Assembly: GCA_963714425.1 (NCBI GenBank)
Contig: CAVQOI010000004.1
Location: 1 to 64,000, forward strand
Source: DATCYX01 sp963714425
GTDB lineage: Bacteria; Chloroflexota; Anaerolineae; Anaerolineales; UBA4823
DNA: 64,000 nucleotides
Direction: 5' to 3'
Part shown: positions 9,822-17,979 of the stretch, piece by piece
How the letters are laid out: each line of letters starts with the position of its first letter
Numbering within the stretch: the stretch's first letter is position 1
Notes under the pieces: model-generated
The model's database searches: none
What the model saw: only the letters and a program-made list of their open reading frames with translations
What the model was told of the DNA's origin: nothing
Position numbers and translations under genes: made by a program

Positions 9822-9895
9822 TGGGCGGAACAGGACTCGAACCTGCGACCTTCTCTGTGTAAGAGAGACGCTCTAACCAACTGAGCTATCCGCCC
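9822..9895 (-). tRNA. tRNA-Val (anticodon TAC)
   Basis: Read on the minus strand, the 74-base sequence folds as a cloverleaf. The acceptor arms GGGCGGA and TCCGCCC pair fully. A D arm with AGTTGGTTAGA follows, then an anticodon stem TCTCT/AGAGA with loop CTTACAC (anticodon TAC), and a T arm GCAGG-TTCGAGT-CCTGT. CCA is not encoded. The 3' end faces the integrase, so it is the likely attachment site of the accessory element. Confidence 0.95.
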
Positions 9896-9904
9896 GTGCA
9901 GGCG

Positions 9905-9910
9905 ATTATA
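9905..9910 (-). promoter_or_regulatory. -10 box of the tRNA-Val promoter
   Basis: The minus strand reads a perfect TATAAT ten bases before the tRNA start. No good -35 box is seen at the expected distance. Confidence 0.5.
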
Positions 9911-9967
9911 CCAAATATCGTTCCCATCGATGAAACTGACTTCCCTACCAGCTGCTCAAAATCGCTC

Positions 9968-9995
9968 TTGCGTTTTCCGGGTCGTGGGGTAAAAT
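9968..9995 (+). promoter_or_regulatory. Promoter of the cobalamin riboswitch/btu operon
   Basis: TTGCGT (9968-9973) and TAAAAT (9990-9995) are separated by 16 bases. This places transcription start about 30 bases before the riboswitch aptamer. Confidence 0.5.
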
Positions 9996-10030
9996 AACTC
10001 TGCTGGACAATTAACAACAAAATAACGCGA

Positions 10031-10164
10031 TCCAGGTGCCCGCTCCCCCGGATGGGAGGGCTTAAAGGCGAAACCGGTGCCGTTTGCCGATCCAGCAGAC
10101 GAAGTCCGGTGCTGTCCCGCAACTGTAAGTTAGGCTTTGCCTAACGAGCCAGGCCGCCCGCCTC
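10031..10164 (+). ncRNA. Adenosylcobalamin riboswitch
   Basis: The conserved cobalamin elements appear in order: AGGTGCC (10034-10040), GGGCTTAAAGGCGAAACCGGTG (split by the family into two boxes, 10058-10079), TCCGGTGCTGTCCCGCAACTG (10104-10124) and the B12 box GAGCCAGGCCGCCCGCC (10146-10162). The outermost stem can pair AGGTG with CGCCT. An intrinsic terminator follows at 10229, before the btuF start. The expected action is to stop transcription of the B12 uptake genes when the cofactor is plentiful. Confidence 0.93.
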
Positions 10165-10228
10165 GGATTGCTGTTTCCACAAGCCTCGCGGAAAGGAGGT
10201 GGGAGCGCCTTAATTAATCAGAATTCCT

Positions 10229-10260
10229 CCCCTGTCGCGGTGACAGGGGTTTCTATTTTA
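10229..10260 (+). terminator. Riboswitch expression-platform terminator
   Basis: Arms CCCCTGTC (10229-10236) and GACAGGGG (10242-10249) flank a 5-base loop and are followed by a T-rich run to 10260. It lies between the aptamer and btuF, so it is the likely switch that ends transcription when cobalamin is bound. Confidence 0.85.
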
Positions 10261-10281
10261 ACCAGCACACTCAAATTTGGG

Positions 10282-11244
10282 ATGAACCATGCAATGTACA
10301 CCAGACGATTAAGCAAACAGATCATCTTTTTCATAATATTTAGCCTGACCGTTTCTGCATGCAGCGCTTCAGCAGAAGAAACCCCCTCTCCCACACCGAC
10401 CCCGGATGTGATTGTTTTGGTTGACGGCCTGGGGCGAGAGATCACCCTCGCGGAACCCGCCCAAAAAGTTGCGTCGTTGGCACCCTCGAACACCGAAATC
10501 CTCTTTGCCCTGGGAGCTGGCCCACAAACTGTCGCCCGGGATGCCTTCTCCGATTACCCTCAAGAAGCCCAAGCCCTGGCTGATATCGGCGGCGGTTTTG
10601 GTGAGATCAACGCCGAAGTGCTTCTCTCCGCCCAGCCCGATCTGGTATTGGCGGCTGAGATCAACCCCATAGAAAACATCACCTTGCTCGAAGATTTGGG
10701 GCTGAAGGTCTTCTACCTTTCGAATCCTTTGGAGCTCGAGGGGTTGTACGAGAATCTTCGTCTGGTAGGTACATTGGTAGGCCGCCAGATCGAAGCAGAA
10801 GCGCTGATCTTAAACTTGCGACAGCGTGTTGCCGACGTCGAGAGCAGGGTTGCTGGCGTAGATGATCGGCCGCTGGTCTTCTATGAGCTGGATGCCACTG
10901 ATCCAAATGCACCATGGACGTCTGGTCCAGGCACCTTTATCGATTTACTGCTGAACAAGGCAGGAGGCACAAACTTGGGCAGCAGGCTACAGGATCCCTG
11001 GGTGCAGATCAGCGTAGAGGCGCTTATCACCGAAAACCCGGATATCATCCTCCTAGGCGATTACACTCTCGGAGGCATTACTCCTGAGGACGTCAGAGCC
11101 CGCCCTGGCTGGGACACAATTGCCGCAGTGAAGAACCAGCGTGTTTATCCTTTCGATGATAACCTGGTCAGCCGCCCAGGTCCGCGTATGGTGGACGGAC
11201 TGGAAGCGCTGGTAAAACTCATCCATCCCGAGCTTTATCCATAA
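10282..11244 (+). CDS. btuF: Cobalamin ABC transporter substrate-binding lipoprotein
   Basis: The 320-residue product starts at ATG 10282 (or 10294). An upstream in-frame start would overlap the riboswitch and terminator and is rejected. A lipoprotein signal ends at Cys27 (TVSAC), followed by a short Thr-Pro linker to the cell surface (PSPTPTP). The rest is a periplasmic-binding-protein type III fold: GLGREITLAEPAQKVASLAP, then SNTEILFALGAG, and a C-terminal lobe ending in GPRMVDGLEALVKLIHPELY. Riboswitch control and the following btuC and btuD genes identify the ligand as cobalamin or cobinamide. It would capture corrinoid at the outer face of the membrane and hand it to BtuCD. Confidence 0.9.
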   Translation: MNHAMYTRRLSKQIIFFIIFSLTVSACSASAEETPSPTPTPDVIVLVDGLGREITLAEPAQKVASLAPSNTEILFALGAGPQTVARDAFSDYPQEAQALADIGGGFGEINAEVLLSAQPDLVLAAEINPIENITLLEDLGLKVFYLSNPLELEGLYENLRLVGTLVGRQIEAEALILNLRQRVADVESRVAGVDDRPLVFYELDATDPNAPWTSGPGTFIDLLLNKAGGTNLGSRLQDPWVQISVEALITENPDIILLGDYTLGGITPEDVRARPGWDTIAAVKNQRVYPFDDNLVSRPGPRMVDGLEALVKLIHPELYP

Positions 11245-11277
11245 ACAGCAAGCTAACAAACTGCTGACTGCCATCCG

Positions 11278-12306
11278 ATGTTCACATCTTCACGCCCCTA
11301 CCTGATTAATCTCGCCCTGCTCGTCCTGGCCGTCCTCTTGAGCATCGGTGTGGGGTCGGTATTTATCCCACCATTGACAGTTGTCCGCATAATCATTAGC
11401 CGCCTGCCGGGATTATCGATCGTACCGGATTGGCCTGAAGCGTTTAGCTCAATACTTTTTCAAATCCGCCTGCCTCATACTGCATTGATGCTGCTCACCG
11501 GTGCGGCACTTGGTGGCAGCGGAGCTGCATATCAGGGTCTCTTTCGCAATCCTCTGGCAGACCCGTATCTTATCGGTGTCGCTTCCGGCGCTGGTCTGGG
11601 AGCAGTTTTCGCCCTGACAATCGGATGGCACGACAATCTGCTGGGCTTATACCTGCTGCCTGTTAGCGCTTTCTTAGGCGCGGCGATATCAATTGCCATT
11701 GTATACAGCCTGGCGCGTATCGGGCGCGCAGTTCCAACCACCACGCTAATCCTGGCAGGTGTGGCATTCAGCGCGTTTGCTACGTCGCTGATGTCCTTTC
11801 TGATGCTGCGGGCCCAAACCGAGCTGCGGCGCGCCCTTACCTGGTTGCTGGGTGGCGCGACGATGGCGGGTTGGCCGCCTGTATTGGCAATGCTGCCCTA
11901 CGAGTTGGTTGGGCTGGCGGTATTGATTGCGTTCGGTCACGCGCTGAATGTCCTCCAATTTGGGGAAGAGCAGGCGGTGCAATTAGGGCTGCCGATTGAA
12001 CGCATCAAGCTTCTGGTTATCCTGGCAGCTTCCGTATGTACTGCGGGAGCGGTCGCCTTCGCGGGCATCATCGGCTTCGTCGGACTGATTGCCCCCCATG
12101 TTACACGCCTGCTCTGGGGACCGGATTACCGCAAGCTGATCCCACTATCCATCTTGGTTGGCGGGAGCGCCTTGCTCCTGGCGGATATGCTTGCTCGGGT
12201 TGTCCTGGCGCCACAGACCCTGCCGGTTGGCATCGTCACTGCCCTGGCAGGGGCGCCATTCTTCCTGTGGCTTTTGCGTAAGGCGAGGACCCAGGCATAC
12301 TGGTGA
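11278..12306 (+). CDS. btuC: Cobalamin ABC transporter permease
   Basis: A 342-residue FecCD-family permease with about ten membrane helices. Family marks include LPHTALMLLTGAALGGSGAA, the FRNPLADPYLIGVASGAG loop near residue 90, and FAGIIGFVGLIAPHVTRLLWG near residue 260, which contacts the ATPase. It forms the transmembrane channel as a dimer. It begins 33 bases after btuF and is followed 11 bases later by btuD, so the three are one transporter operon. Iron-siderophore permeases look similar; the riboswitch decides for cobalamin. Confidence 0.92.
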   Translation: MFTSSRPYLINLALLVLAVLLSIGVGSVFIPPLTVVRIIISRLPGLSIVPDWPEAFSSILFQIRLPHTALMLLTGAALGGSGAAYQGLFRNPLADPYLIGVASGAGLGAVFALTIGWHDNLLGLYLLPVSAFLGAAISIAIVYSLARIGRAVPTTTLILAGVAFSAFATSLMSFLMLRAQTELRRALTWLLGGATMAGWPPVLAMLPYELVGLAVLIAFGHALNVLQFGEEQAVQLGLPIERIKLLVILAASVCTAGAVAFAGIIGFVGLIAPHVTRLLWGPDYRKLIPLSILVGGSALLLADMLARVVLAPQTLPVGIVTALAGAPFFLWLLRKARTQAYW

Positions 12307-12317
12307 AAGGACTCTGA

Positions 12318-13103
12318 ATGCTGGAAATCCAGTCGCTTAAAGTTGCCTATCATGACCACGTTGTCCTGCACGCACTTGACCTGACCATCCAGGCAGGGGA
12401 AGTCCTTGCAGTGGTAGGACCCAACGGCGCGGGGAAGTCCACCCTCGTTCGCGCGCTCAGTGGTGTCATCCCTTTACTCGCAGGACAGGTGAGCATGGAT
12501 GGTCGAGCGCTTAACAATCTTCCTCCCATGCAACGCGCCCGCCTTCTAGCTGTCGTCCCTCAAGCCCACCACCTACCCGGCGCTTATACCGTTTACCAAA
12601 CAGTGCTACTTGGCCGTACCCCCTATTTAAGCTGGCTGGGAAATCCTGGAGAGGGAGACCACCAGATTGTACGGCAGGCAATGCAGCAGACGCATACGCT
12701 CGACCTCGCTGAACGCCCTGTGGGGGAGCTTTCGGGGGGAGAGCAGCAGCGGGTATTGCTGGCAAGAGCGCTGGCGCAGGATGCACCCGTAATGCTGTTG
12801 GATGAGCCAACAACACACCTGGATTTACAGCACCAATCCAACCTGCTAAACCTGGTGCGTAAGCTCGCCCAAGAAAAATCCTTGACCGTGCTCATGGTTG
12901 TTCACGATCTCAATCTCGCCAGCCTGTACGCTGACCGCGTCGCCCTAATCGTGGATGGGCGCATTTATTCATTTGGCATCCCGGAGGAAGTGCTCACTGC
13001 AGAGAACCTGACATCTGTATACAAAGTTCCAGTAAACGTCATCTCTCATCCAGAGTACGGGAAGCCTCTGATCCTGCCTGATGGTAAGGTGGGAATGCAT
13101 TAA
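12318..13103 (+). CDS. btuD: Cobalamin ABC transporter ATP-binding protein
   Basis: The 261-residue ATPase has Walker A GPNGAGKST (residues 34-42), Q-loop VVPQAHH near 79-85, signature LSGGEQQ (138-144), Walker B VMLLDEP (158-164) and switch His in VVHDLNL near 195. It powers BtuC. A ribosome site (AAAGGA) lies before the ATG at 12318. The C-terminal tail (EEVLTAENLTSVYKVPVNV) is typical of FecE/BtuD-type subunits. Confidence 0.92.
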   Translation: MLEIQSLKVAYHDHVVLHALDLTIQAGEVLAVVGPNGAGKSTLVRALSGVIPLLAGQVSMDGRALNNLPPMQRARLLAVVPQAHHLPGAYTVYQTVLLGRTPYLSWLGNPGEGDHQIVRQAMQQTHTLDLAERPVGELSGGEQQRVLLARALAQDAPVMLLDEPTTHLDLQHQSNLLNLVRKLAQEKSLTVLMVVHDLNLASLYADRVALIVDGRIYSFGIPEEVLTAENLTSVYKVPVNVISHPEYGKPLILPDGKVGMH

Positions 13104-13107
13104 TTCC

Positions 13108-14178
13108 ATGCAGCAGCGTATGACACTTGCCACCTTAGTTGGCAGTATCCAACCACTGGACGAAGACGCCATGCGCAGCGCACGCCAGCGACAAGACCGC
13201 CTTACCAAGCCCCATGGCAGTCTTGGTCGCCTCGAGCGTCTGTCGATTCAGATCGCTGGCATTACCCGACAGCCATTGCCGCACATACAAGCCAAAGCTG
13301 TTATCGTCATGGCGGGCGATCATGGCGTGGTGGAACAAGGGGTGAGCGCATACCCGCAAGATGTCACAGGTCAAATGATCCAGAATTTCTTGGCGGGTGG
13401 CGCGGCGATAAATGTGCTTGCCAGACACGTTGTCTCAAGGGTTGTGATCGTGGATATGGGAGTTGTTGCTGATCTGCCGCCACACTCCGATCTGATTGTG
13501 CAGAAAGTCGCACATGGGACCGCGGATATCACAAAGGGTCCAGCGATGACACTGGCACAGGCAGAAGAATCCTTACTCAAAGGGGGACTTGTGCTGCAAG
13601 ACGAACTCATCCGTGGGCTGGATATGCTGGCAACAGGAGATATGGGCATAGGCAATACTACGCCCTCCAGTGCCATCGCCGCCGCGCTAACAGGGTTGCC
13701 TGTAAAGAGCATCGTAGGGCGTGGCACTGGTATCGATGAGGAAGGATTATTGCGCAAGATTTCCGCTGTACAACACGCCCTGCAGGTAAACCAACCTGAT
13801 CCACGGAATGGTCTCCAGGTTTTGGCGAGCCTGGGCGGGTTCGAGATTGGCGGGTTAGCCGGTGCGATCCTGGCAGCCGCCTCAAACCGCGTACCAGTCA
13901 TCGTGGATGGCTTCATCTCTACTGCGGCCGCAATGATCGCAGTCACACTTTGCCCGCTCGCCCACGATTATTTAATCGCAGCACACGCATCCACGGAGTT
14001 GGGTCACCGCAGGATGCTGGAATGGCTGCAAATTGAGCCCCTGCTAGATTTGGATATGCGCCTGGGCGAAGGAACTGGAGCTGTACTTGCCATGCCAATT
14101 GTTGAGGCTTCCTGCAAGTTACTGTGTGAGATGGCAACATTTGACGAAGCAGGCGTATCACAAAAAGAGGCTCGATGA
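13108..14178 (+). CDS. cobT: Nicotinate-nucleotide--dimethylbenzimidazole phosphoribosyltransferase
   Basis: CobT makes alpha-ribazole phosphate from dimethylbenzimidazole and nicotinate mononucleotide, for the lower ligand of cobalamin. The 356-residue protein shows family landmarks: RQDRLTKPHGSLGRLE near residue 30, MAGDHGVVEQGVSAYP near 75, GDMGIGNTTPSSAI near 175 and, at the C-terminus, LGEGTGA with the glutamate known as catalytic base. The ATG at 13108 is chosen because an earlier in-frame start (13081) lies inside btuD. The gene follows btuD by 4 bases and overlaps cobS by 4. Confidence 0.93.
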   Translation: MQQRMTLATLVGSIQPLDEDAMRSARQRQDRLTKPHGSLGRLERLSIQIAGITRQPLPHIQAKAVIVMAGDHGVVEQGVSAYPQDVTGQMIQNFLAGGAAINVLARHVVSRVVIVDMGVVADLPPHSDLIVQKVAHGTADITKGPAMTLAQAEESLLKGGLVLQDELIRGLDMLATGDMGIGNTTPSSAIAAALTGLPVKSIVGRGTGIDEEGLLRKISAVQHALQVNQPDPRNGLQVLASLGGFEIGGLAGAILAAASNRVPVIVDGFISTAAAMIAVTLCPLAHDYLIAAHASTELGHRRMLEWLQIEPLLDLDMRLGEGTGAVLAMPIVEASCKLLCEMATFDEAGVSQKEAR

Positions 14179-14960
14179 TGGATGGAGTCTCATCGACTGA
14201 TGCGCCGCGCTCGCCAAAACCCTGGATTGGGTTCCTGGCAGCCTTGCAATTTCTCACCATTCTACCTCCCCTCATCCGGCGCCAATTTACCCCCAAAGAA
14301 CTGGGAGCAGCGGTTGGCTGGTTTCCAGGCGTTGGGGCGTTGGTTGGCCTCTGTCTGGCAATTGCCGATCCATTGCTGGCGCTGGTCTTACCGCAAACCT
14401 TACGCGCAGGATTCGTGCTCGCCATTTGGGTGCTGCTGACTGGTGCTCTACACCTGGATGGCGTTCTCGACACTTGCGATGGGCTGTTCGGTGGGTGGAC
14501 GCCTGACAAGCGCCTGGAGATTCTCCGAGATGAGCGTATCGGCGCTTACGCCCTCGTGGGCGGCATCCTGCTGATGCTCCTAAAATTTAGTGCGCTGCTT
14601 TCTTTACAACCCCGCTGGGAAGCCCTATTGCTTGCGCCCATCTTAGGGCGCTGGAGCATGAGCCTGTCAATTGTTGTTTTCCCTTATGCACGAGCACAAG
14701 GGTTGGGACGTGAGATGAAAGAACATGCAGGCTGGCAGGAGGCTGTTTTTGCCTCCGGTCTGGCGCTGTTTGTGGCATGGATAGTTGGGCAACAGCTGGG
14801 ACTTATCGCGCTGGCTTCAGCTGCAGTTGCCATGTTGCTTATCGCATTCTATGCAATGAGAACCATCCAAGGTCTGACCGGTGATATCTATGGTGCAATT
14901 AATGAAGTCGTAGAGCTGGTCGTACTTGTAACCGTGGTGATTTTCCAGCAGCTTTATTAA
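14175..14960 (+). CDS. cobS: Adenosylcobinamide-GDP ribazoletransferase (cobalamin synthase)
   Basis: The 261-residue membrane protein joins alpha-ribazole (phosphate) to adenosylcobinamide-GDP, the last step of nucleotide-loop assembly. Several hydrophobic helices and the metal-binding signature HLDGVLDTCDGLFGG near residues 95-110, followed by RLEILRDERIGAYA, mark the family. The start overlaps the cobT stop (ATGA), which suggests translational coupling. Together with cobT and cobU it gives a complete nucleotide-loop salvage set for imported cobinamide. Confidence 0.92.
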   Translation: MMDGVSSTDAPRSPKPWIGFLAALQFLTILPPLIRRQFTPKELGAAVGWFPGVGALVGLCLAIADPLLALVLPQTLRAGFVLAIWVLLTGALHLDGVLDTCDGLFGGWTPDKRLEILRDERIGAYALVGGILLMLLKFSALLSLQPRWEALLLAPILGRWSMSLSIVVFPYARAQGLGREMKEHAGWQEAVFASGLALFVAWIVGQQLGLIALASAAVAMLLIAFYAMRTIQGLTGDIYGAINEVVELVVLVTVVIFQQLY

Positions 14961-14972
14961 GGACCTGCAGAC

Positions 14973-15536
14973 ATGGGAAAAATGACGCTCATTCTTGGTG
15001 GGGCACGCAGTGGAAAATCGACACACGCTCAAACCCTGGCGCGGGAGGATGGCGGCAGCGTAACCTTCATCGCTACGGCGCAGGCAGGGGATGCCGAGAT
15101 GGCAGAGCGTATTACCACCCACCAGCATGAGCGCCCAGACACCTGGGTCACGATGGAAACCCCGCTGAAGGTAGCTGCTGCCTGGAGACAGAAAAAACCT
15201 CAAACCGACCTCGTGATCCTAGACTGCATCACCTTCCTGGTCACAAACCTGCTCTTGCAGGCATCCGAGGATTTGGAAAACCCCGATGAAATAACAGCCT
15301 CTGCGCTGGTGGCTGGAGAGATCGATGCGTTAGTAGGGGAAATTAATAATGGAACCAGCGACTGGATCATTGTCACGAATGAGGTCGGGTTAGGCTTAGT
15401 ACCACCCTATCCACTTGGGAGAGTTTTTCGAGACCTATTAGGATGGGCTAATCAGCGACTTGCGACGAATGCCTCAGAGATCTATTGGCTAATTGCTGGC
15501 ATCCCAATGCCCATCCACAATTTCCGAAAGTCGTGA
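14973..15536 (+). CDS. cobU: Bifunctional adenosylcobinamide kinase / guanylyltransferase
   Basis: The 187-residue CobU/CobP enzyme phosphorylates adenosylcobinamide and then transfers GMP. P-loop GGARSGKS occupies residues 9-16. The segments FIATAQAGDAEMAERITTHQ and NEVGLGLVPPYPLGRVFRDL are family signatures. It is the last gene of the riboswitch operon and ends 4 bases before the convergent pgl stop. No cobD, cobQ or cbiB gene is in the window, so at least locally the pathway is one of salvage rather than full synthesis. Confidence 0.93.
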   Translation: MGKMTLILGGARSGKSTHAQTLAREDGGSVTFIATAQAGDAEMAERITTHQHERPDTWVTMETPLKVAAAWRQKKPQTDLVILDCITFLVTNLLLQASEDLENPDEITASALVAGEIDALVGEINNGTSDWIIVTNEVGLGLVPPYPLGRVFRDLLGWANQRLATNASEIYWLIAGIPMPIHNFRKS

Positions 15537-15540
15537 TGAT

Positions 15541-16302
15541 TTATCCCCCGCTTGCTGCTCCCTGATCTAACAACCAGATGGTCTCCCTTGGAGCTTGCCG
15601 CAATCTTTGTACTGGTAATGCAGGTTCGGTCAAATCGCCGTATAGCGCCTGCTGAACACGAGCAGCTTTATTTGACCCAGAGACAATTACAATCACATGC
15701 GAGGCAGCAAAAATTAGTGGGAATGTTACAGAGATCCGCCAAACCTGAGGCGGTGGGGGAGAGTCGTGGGGAACAGCCACAACCCACCGTTTAGATTCGC
15801 CTGCGGCCGGACTTCGTGGGAAAAGCGAGGCAATATGCCCATCCTCTCCCATCCCTAGCAATAAGAAATCAATGCTTGGTGGGTTCTGGGTATTTCCCCC
15901 GTGCGATGCTAGCTCTGCCTCATATTCCTGCGCCGCGGCAATTGGATCGATCTCCCCTCGTATTCTATGGATATGGTCGACATCTATGGGTACTTGCTTT
16001 ATTAAGCTCTGGTACGCCAGATTGAAATTGCTATCGGCATGCTCTGGAGGCACACAACGCTCATCACTCCAGAATATAGATATCCTGCTCCAATCGATTT
16101 TTCCAGCAAGCTCCGGGCTTGCCAGGTAGGAATATACTCCCCTGGGTGTAGAGCCGCCGGAGAGCATCAGGCTAACATCGGTTTTGTTGCCTTGAACCTG
16201 GCGGATTTGATCTGCCAGATACTCAGCGGCACCGATTGATAGGTCTGCAGGATTCCTAAAAACGAGAAGTTTAATAGGCGAAGCGCTGCTCTTTCCAGAC
16301 AT
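15541..16302 (-). CDS. pgl: 6-phosphogluconolactonase
   Basis: A DevB/SOL-type lactonase of about 253 residues from ATG 16302 (MSGKSSASPIKLLVFRNPAD). It hydrolyses 6-phosphogluconolactone in the oxidative pentose phosphate pathway. Family marks are LMLSGGSTPRGVYSYLA, the motif IFWSDERCVPPEHADSNF and LLLGMGEDGHIASLFP. An open frame continues upstream to 16521 but there it only shadows the molybdoenzyme gene, whose 3' end the true start overlaps by about 32 bases. The overlap suggests the two are cotranscribed on the minus strand. No zwf or gnd gene is nearby. Confidence 0.88.
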   Translation of the reverse strand: MSGKSSASPIKLLVFRNPADLSIGAAEYLADQIRQVQGNKTDVSLMLSGGSTPRGVYSYLASPELAGKIDWSRISIFWSDERCVPPEHADSNFNLAYQSLIKQVPIDVDHIHRIRGEIDPIAAAQEYEAELASHGGNTQNPPSIDFLLLGMGEDGHIASLFPRSPAAGESKRWVVAVPHDSPPPPQVWRISVTFPLIFAASHVIVIVSGSNKAARVQQALYGDLTEPALPVQRLRQAPRETIWLLDQGAASGG

Positions 16303-16909
16303 CTGCCTCATTATGATATCCGGCTTGCTCCCAGAAACCCAAGCGGTCTTGTGATAAAAACTCCAGGCCTCGGATCCACTTGCCACCCTTCCAGAAATAC
16401 GGCGTCTTGTGATCCATCGTGGGGATATGCCCGATGACGCCCCGCACGGGATAGCCGTGATCTGGCTCAAGAGGCTCCCCATCAAAATGGGTTGCCAGCA
16501 GGAAGTTTGGAGCCAGGGCAATTTCCAGGGGGATATTCACGGTAAAACCGTACTCGCAATGCTGCAGCAGATGCTGAGCGGTTGGTTTAAGCTTGATATG
16601 ACCCTGGTCTATCAGCGTCTTGATCGAAACACCTTCCCACTCTGTATCAAATTTGCTCCAGCGGGTGACACAGTGGATGTCCATGGTCACCTTACTGCGC
16701 GGGAGTTTGTTGAAGTCATCCCAGTTCCAGACGACCTCGTCTTCCACCTCTCCGAAGACACGCAATGTCCAAGTCTCCGGGTTAAAGCGGGGTACCGGTC
16801 CGTAATGCAGGACCGGGAAGCGGTTCGTCAGAGACTGACCCGGTGGAAGGCGACCTTCACTCGCAAGCCGTTCTTCATCATCTCGCCGACCGAATACACT
16901 CTTAAGCAT
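16271..16909 (-). CDS. Sulfite-oxidase-fold molybdopterin oxidoreductase
   Basis: A 212-residue cytoplasmic protein with a single sulfite-oxidase-type molybdopterin domain. GEVEDEVVWNWDDFNKLP is followed by MDIHCVTRWS, in which the Cys should ligate molybdenum, then WEGVSIKTLID, and later PLEPDHGYPVRGVIGHIP and KWIRGLEFL. No Tat signal or haem domain is present. The start is ATG 16909, with AGGAGGT seven bases before it (16914-16920); an earlier in-frame ATG lacks this. The family is widespread; its substrate is usually unknown, although some members reduce methionine sulfoxide or related compounds. Confidence 0.85.
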   Translation of the reverse strand: MLKSVFGRRDDEERLASEGRLPPGQSLTNRFPVLHYGPVPRFNPETWTLRVFGEVEDEVVWNWDDFNKLPRSKVTMDIHCVTRWSKFDTEWEGVSIKTLIDQGHIKLKPTAQHLLQHCEYGFTVNIPLEIALAPNFLLATHFDGEPLEPDHGYPVRGVIGHIPTMDHKTPYFWKGGKWIRGLEFLSQDRLGFWEQAGYHNEADVWKEQRFAY

Positions 16910-17080
16910 GCAGACCTCCTGAGAGTTAATCAATCCGATAAATACAATTTTGATTATACCTGTCCTAATAAAAAATGGTGGGGTGCAGCCATTAATAGAA
17001 GATTACATCAATTTACGTGATTTATCGAAAAGTCATAAAGCCGCAAAAGTTGTTGAGACCCGTATTTTCGTCACAATCAA

Positions 17081-17109
17081 TTGCATTCCAATGTTGAATG
17101 TGATAAACT
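17081..17109 (+). promoter_or_regulatory. Promoter of the RpiR-type regulator
   Basis: TTGCAT (17081-17086), a 17-base spacer, then TAAACT (17104-17109). The predicted transcription start is about 25 bases before the gene, and AGGAGG lies at 17131-17136. Confidence 0.45.
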
Positions 17110-17139
17110 TGGTCGCAAGATGTCGGGTAGGAGGATACT

Positions 17140-17976
17140 ATGCTGTACGAAGACAGAATTCGACGTGAACGCCCCGAGATGTCGAAGAGCTTCGCCAAGC
17201 TGGCAGACTATCTGCTGAACTCTTATATCGAAGCAGCCTTTATGACTGCCAGCGAACTCGCGCATACATTGGATCTCGACGCGGCAACGGTGGTACGCTT
17301 TTCACAGTTCCTCGGCTATTCAGGTTTTCCTGAGCTGCAACGGGAGATACGCGGGAGGGTGAAGAACGACCTGCTCATTCGCCCAAAACAAGCTCAGATT
17401 GTGGATTCAGCGCAAGGCATCGTCTCAGGAGCCATGCAAGAGCTGGCTCTGGCACTGGAGCAAACGCGGATCACCCTGGATACTGACGCTCTCGAACAAT
17501 TGGCTGAGAAAGTGGGTCAAGTACGACGCACTCTGCTGCTTGCAGAAGGCCCGGCACAACCCACAGCCTACAGTCTGGTTCATTACTTCGAGCAGGGAGG
17601 CTTCCCGATCTATATTGCCCGTCCAGGTATCGCCGATCTGGCTCGAACGGTCAACACGGCAACATCTCAGGACTTGCTCCTGGCGATCGAAGTCGAAGGC
17701 CAATCACCCTATATTGCCCGCGCTTTAGGCGAAGCACAATCGAATAGTATCCCGACCGCCGCCATCGTCGGTGCCTCCTCGCTTGCATCTGCCCGAGCAG
17801 CAGATATTGTATTGGCGGCACATGCCCACCCTTCATTGGGTGTCGGCATCATCTCTATTGAGGCAATCGTATTCGCCTTCTCCCAGGTGCTGCGTCTGCG
17901 TTATGCCGAGCAATTCGCTGGCACCGAGCAGGCAATTGCCAAGCTCTCAACCCGCATCCAACAGACTACTGAGTAG
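17140..17976 (+). CDS. RpiR/MurR family transcriptional regulator
   Basis: The 278-residue protein has an N-terminal helix-turn-helix domain of the RpiR type (residues ~5-80: FMTASELAHTLDLDAATVVR, then FSQFLGYSGFPELQREIR). A SIS sugar-phosphate-binding domain follows (~120-260: LLAEGPAQPTAYSLVHYF ... DLLLAIEVEGQSPYIARALG). Regulators of this family sense phosphorylated sugars. A strong AGGAGG ribosome site precedes ATG 17140. It is followed by an FAH-family gene after 3 bases, so its target may be the same operon. The SIS domain lacks the common GxGxS start, so its ligand may differ from the usual amino sugars. Confidence 0.88.
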   Translation: MLYEDRIRRERPEMSKSFAKLADYLLNSYIEAAFMTASELAHTLDLDAATVVRFSQFLGYSGFPELQREIRGRVKNDLLIRPKQAQIVDSAQGIVSGAMQELALALEQTRITLDTDALEQLAEKVGQVRRTLLLAEGPAQPTAYSLVHYFEQGGFPIYIARPGIADLARTVNTATSQDLLLAIEVEGQSPYIARALGEAQSNSIPTAAIVGASSLASARAADIVLAAHAHPSLGVGIISIEAIVFAFSQVLRLRYAEQFAGTEQAIAKLSTRIQQTTE

Positions 17977-17979
17977 ACC

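Noticed and set aside
10168..10281. Upstream extension of btuF
   Set aside because: It would overlap the riboswitch terminator, so translation from there is not credible.
13371..13946. Minus-strand open frame inside cobT
   Set aside because: The cobT protein is unbroken and carries its catalytic motif; the antisense frame has no domain.
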